64,000 nucleotides of DNA, taken from assembly GCF_010015445.1 (NCBI RefSeq), contig NC_053121.1:27037934-27101933 (forward strand). The letters are read 5' to 3'. This document shows positions 1-14,438 of the stretch, piece by piece (position 1 is the stretch's first letter; every line of letters starts with the position of its first letter). Source of the stretch: Perca fluviatilis. Taxonomy: Eukaryota > Chordata > Actinopteri > Perciformes > Percidae. A program made the position numbers and the translations under genes. The notes beneath the pieces were generated by a model. The model was given only the letters and a program-made list of their open reading frames with translations, was not told the origin of the DNA and ran no database searches.

Positions 1-12
1 GTGCTGTTACAT

Positions 13-74
<62 letters not shown>

Positions 75-520
75 CTTTATTGATCCCCAAGGGGACATTC
101 AAGGTCCTAGTAGCTTGAAAACATCACACACAACATACACATACATCATAAACAGGATGATAAAATAACAAATCCACATGAATAATATGGACAATAAAAA
201 CAAAGATACTAAATAAAAAATCCACATGAATGTAATAAGGGATGTATAAGCATGAGACGCTTGCAGTGACAGGGCAGGGACTGACCCTGTGATTCAGTAT
301 GCATGGCAAGGTGCTCTATTAGAGTTTGTGTCATGGTGGTAGTGCAAATAAGTCCAATAGTGCAAGGATAAAGTCTAGAGATCAGCATTAAATATGAGAA
401 TAATGTAGACATAGTAATATAGAAACTATAGCACTGCAAGGATAAAGTTTAAAAAAAGACAGCATTAAATATGGGCATTATATGGGAATAAAGTAGACAG
501 TAGGATAAACACAAATCAAC
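1..520 (-). mobile_element. LINE-like 3' end with GATA tail
   Basis: A GATA-type microsatellite (about 13-75) is followed by CTTTATTGATCCCC. Read on the minus strand this is the typical 3' end of a fish non-LTR retrotransposon, ending GGGGATCAATAAAG and running into a short tandem tail. The sequence to about 520 is AT-rich and internally repetitive (the phrase CAAGGATAAAGT recurs), as in a 3' UTR. No reverse-transcriptase reading frame is visible, so this is a truncated copy. The exact clade (L2, CR1/Rex1 or other) cannot be told from the tail, and the inner boundary is approximate. Confidence 0.5.
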
Positions 521-2134
521 GGTCAATATTAGAGGCTTGAAGTAATAGGGTTAAAGTCATTGTTCAAGTATTAAAGCTGCTGTAGGTAAGATTGTGAAGA
601 TCCAGGACTTTGCCCACAAATTTGAACATTGACAACTTCTCAGTCCCTCTCCCCTTTCTGCTGAAGCCCAAATCATCTCCTAAGCCCCTCCCACACAAGG
701 GAGTTTGACACAACTGCCTAGGCATGTCAGACAACATTTTCAATAACTAAACACTAACACAATGTTAACTTTACTCACCAAAAGTAAAACGATGCTAACT
801 AGCAGGCTACTGTAACCGACCACTGTGCAAACATTACTATTATCCTCACCAACGTATCTTTGTGGACTTTTGACTACTAATAACCAAGTGAAAGATAAAT
901 CATTCATGGTAATTATGTTACCTGTCGAGAAGAAATGTGGCTACATCTGCATCGTTCTTCAGATCTTTAAAATCTACAGGCTGTAGGTGGTGCCAGAGGA
1001 GCTGGATTTTTTTTATATTACATAATTCATGTAGTTCTACTGGAACACAGGGTCAGTTTCAGCAAATATGACAGAAAGTTAGTTTTATAAGACTTACCTA
1101 CTGCATCTTTAAGTTAGACCTCAGTCCAGATTGCACATTAACATGCAAAGTGCAATATGTTCCTTTACCTGATAAAATTTCCAAATACAGACGTTAATAC
1201 CAGGTTTTAAACTGATTACATCTGGTTAATTTTATATTTCCGGTTTCTGCTTGTTAGCCAGTCATCCTGTTAACATACAGTATATTAATAATATGTACAG
1301 TAATATAGTCTGTATGAATTAGTAAAATCATATTGTTTGTTCAGATGACTTAGCTGATACTTCAAGCTGCAAATGGTTTCCTGTGACACAGGAACCTACA
1401 TTTCAAAAGAAACCTGCCTTAAGAGATTGTTCAAATTAACTTCAGACGTTGTGAGACTTAAATTATTTTTAATATGTAAAGGGCTAGAACTGCCTCAGTG
1501 CATGAGTTGTGCAATGCATATACATAATGTATATGTATGTCCCTTTTTTCAATACCGGTACTTTCACCAGTTTTTACTGGACCACCATCATTGTGCCAGA
1601 TATGATTATTAGATTTGTGCTATTTGCCAGCCATCTGTCTACTTATCTGTACTGCAAAGTGTATACCACAAATAAAACATGATACAGACAGAGCACAGAC
1701 CACAACTGCATAATGTAAAAACACTATGGTGTAATTGGATCATTCATTATATAGACAACATTAGCAGACAACATATTTTTAATACTTGGTATGAATGATG
1801 TCTTAGATATGCAGATGAGCTCATTATGTGCAGGTCTAACTAACTGAATCCCTCCCCTCTTCCTGTCTCCAGACCGGTGCTCAGTTTTCACCCCACTTGG
1901 CACGCACTGCACAGCACCTCTGTAACTGATGAATTGTTCAGCATCACATTAAATAAAGAAGCTGATGAGGGAGTGCTTATTTTGAATTTATCCCAAGAAA
2001 TTTTACCTTTTGATTAATGGTTAATGTTGGGAACCTGCATCAGATTAACTTATCTGTCAAAGATCAGCAGTTGTGAAACGTGGCAAACATGAACATTAAT
2101 GGCTAACCACTCTTTTTTTTTTCTTTATGTTTAG
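521..2134. other. intron sequence upstream of first visible exon of gene 1
   Basis: AT-rich sequence with no reading frame I can support. It ends in a polypyrimidine tract and TTTAG at 2134, the splice acceptor of the first visible exon. I see no promoter or first exon, so the gene probably starts left of the window. Confidence 0.5.
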
Positions 2135-2272
2135 CAACTGCTGAGAATGAGGGATGAGTTGAAGGAGCAAGAGGCAGAGCTTGAGAAGAGTATAGAAGAA
2201 AAACAGCAGCTGAAGAACCAAATCCATGACCTCAAGTCAGGACTGCACAACCTGAAGACCACACACATACAG
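2135..2272 (+). CDS. gene 1 exon a: coiled coil
   Basis: Acceptor TTTAG before 2135 and donor GTCAG after 2272; 138 nt, phase 0 to 0. It encodes 46 residues with clear heptad character (Leu at a/d positions, Glu/Lys elsewhere). A CA microsatellite starts 12 nt inside the following intron. Confidence 0.8.
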
Positions 2273-2278
2273 GTCAGA

Positions 2279-2339
<61 letters not shown>

Positions 2340-5300
2340 TTAGTCAAACGTGTTTATGTTTGGGTAAATGGTAATTATTTTATAATTTATTTTATTTTAT
2401 AATTATTTTTATTTTATAATTGTTTAAAAAAAACAGGCCTCATTTGTGGTATAGTTTGAAAGAATATACTTCATAATGAGTGTCAGTGCATGACGAATGT
2501 TGCATATTGGTAAAATTATTCAACACATCACAGGCTTCATTTTAGTGAAGATGTTGGTGCATTTGAATTGGTGCCTAATAATTTTTTCCTGAATTAACCC
2601 AGCACAGTAGATGAGAGATGGAACTCCTTCCCAGGGGCATAGCACAAAATTCTGGATCCTATACACAGGCATCCTCTATGGGCCCCTCACCACACCACAG
2701 CTATTCATTCTAGTATCTTTGTGGGCCCCCTTCTCACATGAGGGGCGTATATACTCAGTCCCCTTTTTCCCACCAGTCCGACGCCCCTGCTAAAGGCACT
2801 AATAATGAACAAGCCATCAAGATCTTTTGTACTAACCATAAGAGGTCGACCGATATGGGTTTTCTCAGGCCGATGCCGATGCCGATCTTTTGAAATCAGG
2901 GTCGGCCAATGGCCGATATATGCTGCCGATTATTTTTGGCCGATATTTGCTTGTTTTTAACCTCTATTTGAAAGATAAAATTTAACACTAATAAGTACTT
3001 AAGATACACAAAATTTCTCAACAAAAACATTTATTGAACACTTGAACACCAATCTGCACTTGTATACTTACATTAAACATGTATAATGTAAAAACATATA
3101 TTGTATAAATACAGTGCCTTGCGAAAGTATTCGGCCCCCTTGAACGTTTCGACCTTTTGCCACATTTCAGGCCTCAAACATAAAGATATAAAACTGTAAT
3201 TTTTTGTGAAGAATCAACAACAAGTGGGTCCCAATTATGAAGTGGAACGAAATTCATTGGCTATTTCAAACTTTTTTAACAAATAAAAAACTGAAAAAGT
3301 GGGCGTGCAAAATTATTCAGCCCCTTTACTTTCAGTGCAGCAAACTCTCTCCAGAAGTTCAGTGAGGATCTCTGAATGATCCAATGTTGACCTAAATGAC
3401 TAATGATGATAAATAGAATCCAGCTGTGTGTAATCAAGTCTCCGTATAAATGCACCTGCTCTGTGATAGTCTCAGAGGTCCGTGTAAAGCGCAGAGAGCA
3501 TCATGAAGAACAAGGAACACACCAGGCAGGTCCGAGATACTGTTGTGGAGAAGTTTAAAGCCGGATTTGGATACAAAAAGATTTCCCAAGCTTTAAACAT
3601 CCCAAGGAGCACTGTGCAAGCGATAATATTGAAATGGAAGGAGTATCAGACCACTACAAATCTATGAAGACCCGGCCGTCCCTCTAAACTTTCAGCTCAT
3701 ACAATGAGAAGACTGATCAGAGATGCAGCCAAGAGGCCCATGATCACTCTGGATGAACTGCAGAGATCTACAGCTGAGCGGGAGACTCTGTCCATAGGAC
3801 AACAATCAGTCGTATACTGCACAAATCTGGCCTTTATGGAAGAGTGGCAAGAAGAAAGCCATTTCTTAAAGATATCCATAAAAGTGTCGTTCAAAGTTTG
3901 CCAAAAGCCACCTGGGAGACACACCAAACATGTGGAAGAAGGTGCTGTGGTCAGATGAAACCAAAATCGAACTTTCTGGCAACAATGCAAAACGTTATGT
4001 TTGCCGTAAAAGCAACACAGCTCATCACCCTTAACACACCATCCCCACTGTCAAACATGGTGGTGGCAGCATCATGGTTTGGGCCTGCTTTTCTTCAGCA
4101 GGGACAGGGAAGATGGTTAAAATTGATGGGAAGATGGATGGAGCCAAATACAGGACCATTCTGGAAGAAAACCTGATGGAGTCTGCAAAAGACCTGAGAC
4201 TGGGACGGAGATTTGTCTTCCAACAAGACAATGATCCAAAACATAAAGCAAAATCTACAATGGAATGGTTCACAAATAAACATATCCAGGTGTTAGAATG
4301 GCCAAGTCAAAGTCCAGACCTGAATCCAATCGAGAATCTGTGGAAAGAACTGAAAAATGCTGTTCACAAACGCTCTCCATCCAACCTCACTGAGCTCCAG
4401 CTGTTTTGCAAGGAGGAATGGGCAAAAATGTCAGTCTCGATGTGCAAAACTGATAGAGACATACCCCAAGCGACTTACAGCTGTAATCGCAGCAAAAGGT
4501 GGCGCTACAAAGTATTAACTTAAGGGCCCTGAATAATTTTGCACGCCAATATTTCAGTTTTTTATTTGTTTAAAAGGTTTGAAATATCCAATAAATTTCG
4601 TTCCACTTCATGATTGTGTCCCACTTGTTGTTGATTCTTCACAAAAAATTACAGTTTTATATCTTTATGTTTGAGGCCTGAAATGTGGCAAAAGGTCGAA
4701 AAGTTCAAGGGGGCCGAATACTTTCGCAAGGCACTGTAAACAAAACGGGTAAGAAGAAAGAAAGAAAATAAATTTAACTTTGTCGAATAAACTTTTCAAT
4801 TAAAAGATAAAGTTTAGTGCACTTAGCAGCATTTATCAAACAGCTGAGAACAATAAAATAAATTGACCATTTTAACAATAGTAGTGCTGACACACAGTAG
4901 CAACCAGCAGCATTTCTTTGTTTTGGTGTTGGCTGGGTGAAGCGCTGCCATAAGGGGGTGGTTTTCTTTTCAGCCATCAGACTTAATGACTAAAAAAGGG
5001 GGAAAATACAAGGTTGAGTAAGTATTTTTGTATAGTATCTTCTTCAAGTCATTTTATAGATGGGTATAGATATAAAATCTAACATTTGTTTTATAAATCA
5101 GCTAATAATTCAATGCATTGTAAGTGATACAAGGCTAAAAAGTGTCTATCATCTTCCCAAAAACTGTCCTGAAACATGTATTTTTGTTTTGTTTTGTTTG
5201 TTGACAAACAAAACCTAATTAAGGGGGGAAAACAACTTTAGGCCATATGGTCAAATTTAAATGATTTAATAATAATGTAATAACTATAACTTATAACTAT

Positions 5301-8300
5301 AACTTATAACAATAACGTGTTTCACTAGTAAATTGCTGTTGAACGACAAAAACAACCACCATGGCAAAAGGGTATTTTACAACAACTTTGAATGCACCGC
5401 GACGCACCGTCTGTGTTGTTCTTCAGACAAGTAGCTAAACAACGGCAACAGCACACTGCTTAACATACTGCTGTTGGATCCTATACAATGAAATAAATCA
5501 CATTTTAATCCATCTGCAAGCTAATGGTAGGCTAACGTTAGCTGCTGACGAGTATAATGTTAACTAGCGTCACATGCTGCGATGTTTCTGTTATTCTAAC
5601 ATTCGTCTTCGGCGCATCAGAGAGCAACACAGGCATATCAGTGGTGCCGAAATGAGGTACAGAAATCTGCATTGCTATTCGGTCCGGTAGATACGGGTCG
5701 TTAAGGCACAGGTTAAAAATCTGCAGAACAGACAAAAAGATTTAAAGGTCCAATGTGTAGGAATTTCTCCCATCTAGCGTTGAGATCATATATCGCAATC
5801 AACTCTCTCGCACCACGCAGTTCAAAGTACGTATTATAGCTACAGTAGCCTTCACGCTTCAAAAAGCCAGTCTCTTGCTCTTTTTCAATATCCTTTTTCT
5901 TTTTCTGGGCGAAGAAGAAGACTCCTGTTCCTGAAATTTGGATTTTGAATACGTGTGGTCCTCCATGTTTCATTCTTCAAACTTGCCGGGGCCGGGAAGC
6001 TACGATACCCTTTTGCAGCATTAGCAGCACCTGGGAGTTTATCATGTGACAGCGAAAACAAGAAACGTATTTCAAGATGGCGCATGAATATGGAGCATCT
6101 ACCCCAGTTCATGCAAATGCAAATGTAAATTTCAAGCCAAAAGGAATACTTGGAATTGATGGTGGAGGTAAATATTCATGAAAAAGGTTGTGAACGGGCA
6201 ACACAGATTTTGATAATGAACAACAAAACACGTTACACACTGGACCTTTAAATCAAAATCATGTCAAAGGTTGCATATGAAGTTCATCCTTAACATTTCA
6301 GTCTTAGACTTTTTGTTTGTCTGTTTCATTAAAGAAATCAGGTTTCACTAATCTGCCTTCTTCCATCATACCACCTTCACAAAAAAACATCCTGTGTTTT
6401 GCCAGTTAAATGCTTTTAGGGCCCTATCTTGCACTCAGCGCAATTGCCTTTGTACACCGACGCATGTATCATTCCTATTTTGCACCTGACACACAGCGGA
6501 CTTTTCCCTCCACAGACGCACGTCGGTAAAATAGGGAATGTGTTTGCGCTCCCGGGGGCGGTTCAGCAAAAAGAGGAGGCGTGTTCCGGCGCAAACGTTC
6601 CCTGGTGCTATTTTGCAGTTTCAGAAAACAATTCCGCCACAGACCAGGAAAAACCTGGTCTAAAGTCAGTGGCGCGTTAGATGGAGTGGGAGGAGATGGA
6701 GTGGGGGGAGGAGGGAGGGGCACAACAGGAGCAGTTGGTGCGTTTGGAGGCCCACGCTCCATGGCTGCACCAATCCTCTCCATACTGTGGAGATGCGCCC
6801 GAGAGGCCGCAGCAACATCACCACCCGGTCAAGATGGGCATTTATTATTTTGCCGCATCCCGGACAGCTCCCGCTGGCGTGCGCCAGGCAAATCCGCGGT
6901 CATAATAGCAATCCGCCATGGAACAAGCGCGCCTGCTCTTAAAGGGAATATGAGATGACGCTCTGATTGGTTTATTGCACGTCACGCCCAAACCACACCT
7001 AGCTACTTCAGACCAACCCATTTTAGATTCGCGTCGGGCGCAAGAGTCACTTATCCCGCCGGTATAATAGCAACAGCGCCTGAGATCCGCACACAAAGCT
7101 ACTTGCGTTTCACGTTTGATACTTGCGTTTCAGATCGTTAAAATAGGGCCCTTAATGTGACAGCAGAAGGAAAAGTTTGGTTTGCATTAGCAGTAAATAC
7201 AGCTCCGATACAGTTGTAGATAACAGTAAACTGAGATGCTAGTATCAAGTGTTTGCATGCATTAAAGTAACTGGGTTACAGTAGGCTTCTCCAGCAGTCA
7301 TGTAAAACCCTGGTTACAGTAATCGGTAAAGGGGATTAGGAAAACCTGATTTCCTAAACTAGATTTATCTGCCATGTACTGTATACGTTTAACCAGATAT
7401 CTAAACTGCTTTTTACAAGCGTGCATGTGCAAAATAAAAGATTGCAGACATGTAAAAACAGCAGCGTGGCTGGATGAAAGAAGAGCTCCAAATCCAAAGT
7501 CTGACTGAAACTGAAACGTACACAAGCTAACCTGTACAACTCAACGAAACATCTTCTACTGTTAAATTAAGGAAGTCATGCCTCAAAAATAAGGTTGGGG
7601 GTAGGGGAGAAATATGATTACTAACCTGCGTGAAATACACACAGATTTACTGTAACTATGTTACTAAAGTGCATATAGCAGTAGTTATATTAGCGATTAA
7701 CATGGTTTGTCTGAGTAACCTGGTTACTTAAGTGCATGTAAATAGAGTACATGAGATACATTAGATACAATTACAAACAGTATTGCTGAATTACATGCTG
7801 CATAATTTTCTGTATCATTTCCTGTGAATCCCATGCGTGTGAAGGCAATTTAAATCTTGTGTGGGAATGGCGGACCCCACCACTAACAATGAAAACTACT
7901 ATATAGAGAAGTAATTACAAATGCATTAATGGCTATTGCTGACAAAATGCTGATCATAAATGGTATCAACAAAGGGGTTTGATATAATGAAAACGGTTAT
8001 AAATGAATGTGAGTGAAATGTTAAACGGGAATTATACTTAATCTAAGAAGTCTTAAGAGAAATTTCAACTGGTTATATTTTGCACTTTGAGATTTCTCTC
8101 TCAAATTCATTCTTAAATCAAGATACAGCCTGTAACTGTTTCCTGTGTGGTAGAAGGCGTTTAAGGGCATATCAAATCTGTGAATGAACTTTTACTCCCA
8201 AATGAGATTTATTTTACAGTTTGAAGCGGAAAATGTTTGCATATCTTGGGAAAATTACCCCGGGTACAATCATTGCCAGCACTGCCATGTCCTCAATTTC

Positions 8301-11300
8301 ATCCTTGTAACGTTGTGTGTTGATGTTGTATCATAAAGTAGGAGATGGATTTTTTTAGAATAGGCAGACCAAAAGGTAACAGACAAAAGCTGTGAAGAGA
8401 CCAAACTGTCCTGAACCGTACAATAAAAGAAAATTAACTGCTTTTCTGCTCCATATGAGACACAGAGCCACATATTTCAAAACTCCTCAAATATGTTGCA
8501 TATTGCAGGTCACCTATTGACATGCAACAAAGATCTTATTCTAGTGCAGGTGTGCTCCATTACCTCTTATGCTGTAATTCCTTGCTGGCATATTTTGGCT
8601 CAGCGTGGTAACAGGGAAGAGAGCGAACATGAAATCTACCTTCAAGTTTAATCAGCTATGTAATTGGATAATGATAATACTAAAATGGTACTGGCAAGTG
8701 GTGCCCGATGACTCTGGTGGCTTGCTGTTTGCTCTCAGGTCATCTTTTTGATCCACAGAGCTGCTCAAATTGGTTTGCTGGGAGCTAATAGAATGTCGCC
8801 CTGCAATTTTTTCTTTGTGCCTTGCCCTCTGACAGGCTTCCCTGTCCTCAGCACACTGAGACAGATCCATGCACAATAAGGTGCTACAATACCCAATAAA
8901 GGAGTGGGGAATTCGTCACTTAACGTCTTTAGGATACGTCTGCAACCACAACGACCACCTCATTTGCCACATCTGGATTTTGTTTTCTAGTTTTGTTGGA
9001 AACTGATGTGGCTCCTCTAGAGGAGCGGTTTCTTGACTGGGAAGGACTAAAGGGATGGGTTTGTGGAGCTCCTTTACTCTAGCTTGTTCTCCTTCTACTA
9101 TGGATTTTCCTGGCTCCTTTTGTTAAAATAAATAAGTTATTGTTTTTTTAAAGATTGTTTTTTGGAACAGCTTAGACTTGAAAGGGGAGAGAGAGATGAT
9201 GCAGCAAAGGGCGAACCAGCGGCCACTGCATCGAGGAATAAACCTCTATATATAGGCCGCTGCTCTATCAGGTGAGCTAACCAGGCACCCTAAGTTATTG
9301 TTTTGCCATCAATTTGCATCTCCCTCTCTTTTGTCATGGCTTTAGAACCATGTCATAGTTATTTCCAGGAAACTTTCTAGTAAATTATAAGGAAATTATT
9401 CTGCGATGGACCTGTGAAATAAAGTGCAGGTTTGACATCTCCTCTCTGCAGGAACAATAGATTTTTGGTTTAGCTTTTCCAGTCTTTCCACCGTTCTGCT
9501 GGTGAGGATTTCTCCTTACGTCTTCTATGTGCACCTCTTTCTGTCCCAGGACTCTCTATATAAGCAGAGCTGTGTAGTAGCAGAGATAATTCATCATCTG
9601 GACCTCAGCGAGTTCATTTTCCTCAGGTGACGTGAAGGAGATGGCGGTACCTTACGTTCCACTATTTCTGGGCTATCACATTAGACAATCTTAAGGCTAC
9701 AAGCTCTTTGTTTCTGGAGAAAACACCACTGTCCTCATTCTGGACTTAAGCTGCTTTCACAGTAGTGCAAACAATAGTGCATGTGTGCATCATTAACTCA
9801 AGCGTGTTTTATTGTCATTTCAACCATATACACGGAACAACGTTTCATCGTGACTCAAGTGGTGTTACACATTTAACATATATAAAAACGACATTATATA
9901 AAAACAGGCTACATTTAGTACACACACTTTATAGGCTCCGTAAAGTTCAGCTAACGCATACTAGCATTAGCGCTTGGTGGGCTGTAAACACCGAGCATAA
10001 ACACAGCCGTGAATTAGTGTGTAATGTAGAATGGTCGGCATTTAACAGTCACAAACTCCACCAGCAGTTAGCAGTTAAATGGATACAAATCACCACATTT
10101 CTGCGCCACTCGGTGTTAACACAGCCCACAGCAGTTAGCAGTAGCTAGTTGGATTTTATTTCTACACCAGTCCACCTCCACGGGCCGGCGAGAGCAGCCT
10201 GGTAGCTGGATAGTCCCGGTTCCGGTACACTGTTGTTCAGGCATGTTTCCACAACAACAAAAACACAGCAGTCACTGAACTCACGTTGGGATTTTCGTTG
10301 AAGGAGGATGTAGTCCAGCGTGTTGTTTAATGAGCAGACACTTGCAAGCAGGATGGCTGAGACAGGTGGACAGCTAGCGTTAGCTTTCCACCTAGCCGAT
10401 GAGGATGTCCCCTAGCCGGCTAGCGGCATTGAGCGACACCGCTGGTCTCCGTGCAGGCGAAGCTCACGTAGTGTGCCGAGTATTCCGTCTGTAATAACGT
10501 TTCCTCCATATTCTCCGATCTGTACCGATGTATCCCGGTGGTACACACGTCCGGTAGTTTGAATGCAGATAATTGTTGTAAATGTTTTCTGCTGAAAACC
10601 GAGAGCCTGTTTAGCGAAGATTCAAGATGGCTGACAGTCGTTTTCATTTGGAATACCTCGGCCAGACTCGGCAGTCCAACCCCCTGTGGGCGTGTTGAAA
10701 ACATACGGAAGTAGATCCTACTACTGGCTGTAGTCCTTTGCCTCTGGCCCAAAAATCTTCCGATGACGCAAAAATCGTCATTTTACGTCATCGGAAGGTT
10801 TTTTCCAGGCCCCAAATGCAGAAGTCTCTCATCTCAGGGGGACATGAGGGAGGGAGGCACGGTCATTCAGAAATACTATCGGGTTTCTACTGATACAAAG
10901 CTGAATGCTAAATCGGTGAAGTGTCCCTTTAAGCTATAGATTATTTACTATAACTGACCTCCAAGTTTTAATGTTTAAATAATGTATTGACATCTTCATA
11001 CACTCTGATTTTAGAAGTTTTTTTAATTCCCATTCTTGGATAAGTAAAGACAAATACAACAGTTAGAAAGAGGTAGGAAAGAGAAAGGTGTGTGTATATA
11101 GTATAAGTGAAAATGTTTCAGCTGGCGGAGCCTGCAAGGTTTGGAAAAACAGTAGCATTTCAACTTTCCAAGAGCCCTTTGTCAGTGAGAGACTGACAAG
11201 TAGCAACATGAGCAATGTCAGTCAGAAGAGACAAGAGGAGTATGTTGTCCTTTATATGGGGCTTCTTGAGTCACAGCTTCATCACGCTCCCCTACCTCTC

Positions 11301-11465
11301 ATTTCCCAGCAAGTAAGAGAACAGTGACTACACATTAAGGCATGGATACCCGGGTTTGGACAGATATTTAGAAATGATGGTCGGGTTCGGTTCGGGCTCG
11401 GTCACATCAGGGCATTTGTTGTAAAATGGTGCTGCGGCTCCTTTAAGAGAGCTCAGTGCGTGTGG

Positions 11466-11535
<70 letters not shown>

Positions 11536-14044
11536 AAAGTGGGCAGAAGAGAGCTAGAGAAAGAGGAAGCAGACATGTCGTAGGCTATGCAACCAGAGCA
11601 GAGTTGGTGGAATAAGTTTAAGTTTTGTACACAGTGTGTGCGGTGTCCGAAATAAACCCCAGTCTGAAAGCCAAGTTCATTAATTTGCTCACCAGAAACG
11701 GGATATTAACCCCGACGTTATTCATGTTATAACGTCGGCCCTGGAGGTAACGTTTTCTGATCATGGTCGGAAATGAACCATGCAGGAAAGGTTAACACAT
11801 TGAACATTTTAACAGCTTAACGTGCGCTTGTTCCCCCGTGCGGGCTGATGCGCTCATCTGTTGACATTTCCGAATGCCTTCCTACAGTTGCTTAATAAAA
11901 GTTGGCTTTCCACACAAAAACGTAGCCTACATGTGTCATTAGTATGAATAAAAAATTTGATTTTAACTGTGTCGGGCTCGGACACAAATTTCTTAATGCC
12001 TGTCGGGCTCGGGCCGGGTTCGGTCATGGCTCTGTCGGACGCGGGCCGGGCTCGGACAGAAAAATTCGGCCCGATCCGGACTCTACTACACATGTAGAGC
12101 ACATACAGTCACTTCTTCACCATGCAGCACTGCCTCGAACTCCACCATAATCATAACACTCAGATCAGCCCCTACACACAGCACAAGCCCAGTATGGCCA
12201 CAACAAACACTCCCACTATCCCTCTATAATCCTGTTAGGTAAAAGGTAGTCTATATCCTTGACGTTCCACTTTCAGGATTGCTCTGGTGCTGCAGGAAAT
12301 TCCCGCTGGATGAATGTATTTTCCGTTTCCTTACGCTTTCTTTGTTTTGGAATTTTAAACTCCGCTGGATTTATGAGGACTATGGTTAACTGCTCCTCAG
12401 ATCTCTGCATGGTAAATTGAGACAGCTAGCTAAACTATCTGTCCATGTTTTCTCTCGCACGACTATTTTACAGCGGCTCCGTGCGGAGCTTAGCACCGCC
12501 CATGAAGATTGTGATTGGTTTAAAGAAATGCCAATAAACCAGAGCACGTTTTTCTCCCATCCCAGAATACTATGTGAAGTAGCCAGACCGTTCTCCGCTC
12601 CGTAGTGTGTGGATGGTCTGGCAAAGCGAGACTAGGTAAAAGGTAAAAGTGTTTGCATCCTCCTAATCTGTCTCAGCCCTTGAAATGTTGTGACTGCCCT
12701 AACAAGGATGATGACTTTGAAGTGTCGCTCTTCAACAATTAGAGTCTCCCACCATCAACGAAGAGTGTGATTAAAGTTAGTACTCATAATTTCAATAATC
12801 ACATTAATCTGCAGCTCCCCTCGCCCTAATGGAGCTTTATAGTGAGTTTCAGCTCATTATTTAGCTGTCTGGCCCACAACTGCTATTTTGACTAACTTTC
12901 ATCGCTCTCATAGTGTTGTTTTTGGCTGAAGCAGGCAGCTGTTTTCAGTTAAAAAAAAAAAAAAGCTCTAATATGCTCAGCACCAAACAGCACACAGACA
13001 TTGTTAGCAACTAGCTGTTGAACATAGTGGAACATTTTGCTTCCAGATATTTTTACAATCAGAGACCAAAAACAGAGCTTAAAAAGAATAAATATATAAC
13101 ATTCATCAGGTGGATACAAACATGACTTTAAATGAATGATAATGTCTCTCCGTAACTGTTGGATGTGTAAATAAGCAACTGTTTGCTGACCAGTTCGCCA
13201 TATCAACTTCAAAGGGGATGATATGTCAATGTTGTGTACACAACTTGTTTCTGCTGCCCCCAAGTAGCCAAAAATCCATTCCTGCAGGTCCTTTTGTGTC
13301 TGTAACTGACAATTTTAATTTACTTTGGTGGAAGTGTTTTCTGGGCTTGCCTAAGCACAAATCTTCGTTTAGCTGAGTTTTTCTTATCATACTATATTTA
13401 GTCTTTGGGCACATGGGACTACTGTTTGTTTTATATATTTCATTGTATTTTAGTAAAAAAACAGTAGTGCCATCTGCCGAACGACTTAATATAGTATGAT
13501 AAGAAATGTCTGTATCTAAGAAACTACAAGGATCACAATCAAGTATTTGGTATCTATGAACTCATAACAAGTTCAATATCAAAGATATGCACATGTATTC
13601 AGTGCAAAACAAATTCATATGGAAGACATTAAATAAACACAATGTAGCGTTTTCCTGATTTTTCAAAAATCCTGACTTTGACTATTGATAAGCATATGAT
13701 TTTAAATTTTTCATGTGATCTAAATACTTGTCGAAACTATGTCTGTACCAGATTCCAAGACTTTAGACCAATCAGAACACATATTGCAGCATTTTTTTCT
13801 AATCTCTAAATATAGTCTTTGGGAACAAGTGGGTATGTCCTACTCTGTACATATCTTGATCACGATTCCTTAACAAGCACATATAATGGATTTTATCAAA
13901 AATGTTCTGCCTGTAAAACTTTAGCTCTTACTACATCAGTTTACCTTCACTAAACCACTGATTGCTGCTATCACTTAATGGCACTGGATCTTCTATTAGG
14001 TCACTGTGACCTGACCTATCTCATCATGTAATGCAGGAAAATAC

Positions 14045-14113
<69 letters not shown>

Positions 14114-14375
14114 TATAAAAAGTATTAGAATACCAAAAAAAAAAAGGAGCAAGGCTAGGACAGGGATATAATAAAGTATGCCAATTTTTACTTACATGTG
14201 TGGATTTATTTACTGAAACCTCTCCTTCATATTATTTCACCATCTGGTAGAGGATAATTGTATGCAACAAGCGCAATAAAACGGTTTCCTCCTGGCACAC
14301 ATTAGGTGGAGAAATGCATTAACATATATACACTAAGACATACATTATACCAGCACATTGTACATGGCCTCAGCT

Positions 14376-14438
<63 letters not shown>

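Noticed and set aside
6475..6958. Proline- and glycine-rich open frames
   Set aside because: They lie inside the GC-rich PIF/Harbinger-like MITE on both strands, with no family features.
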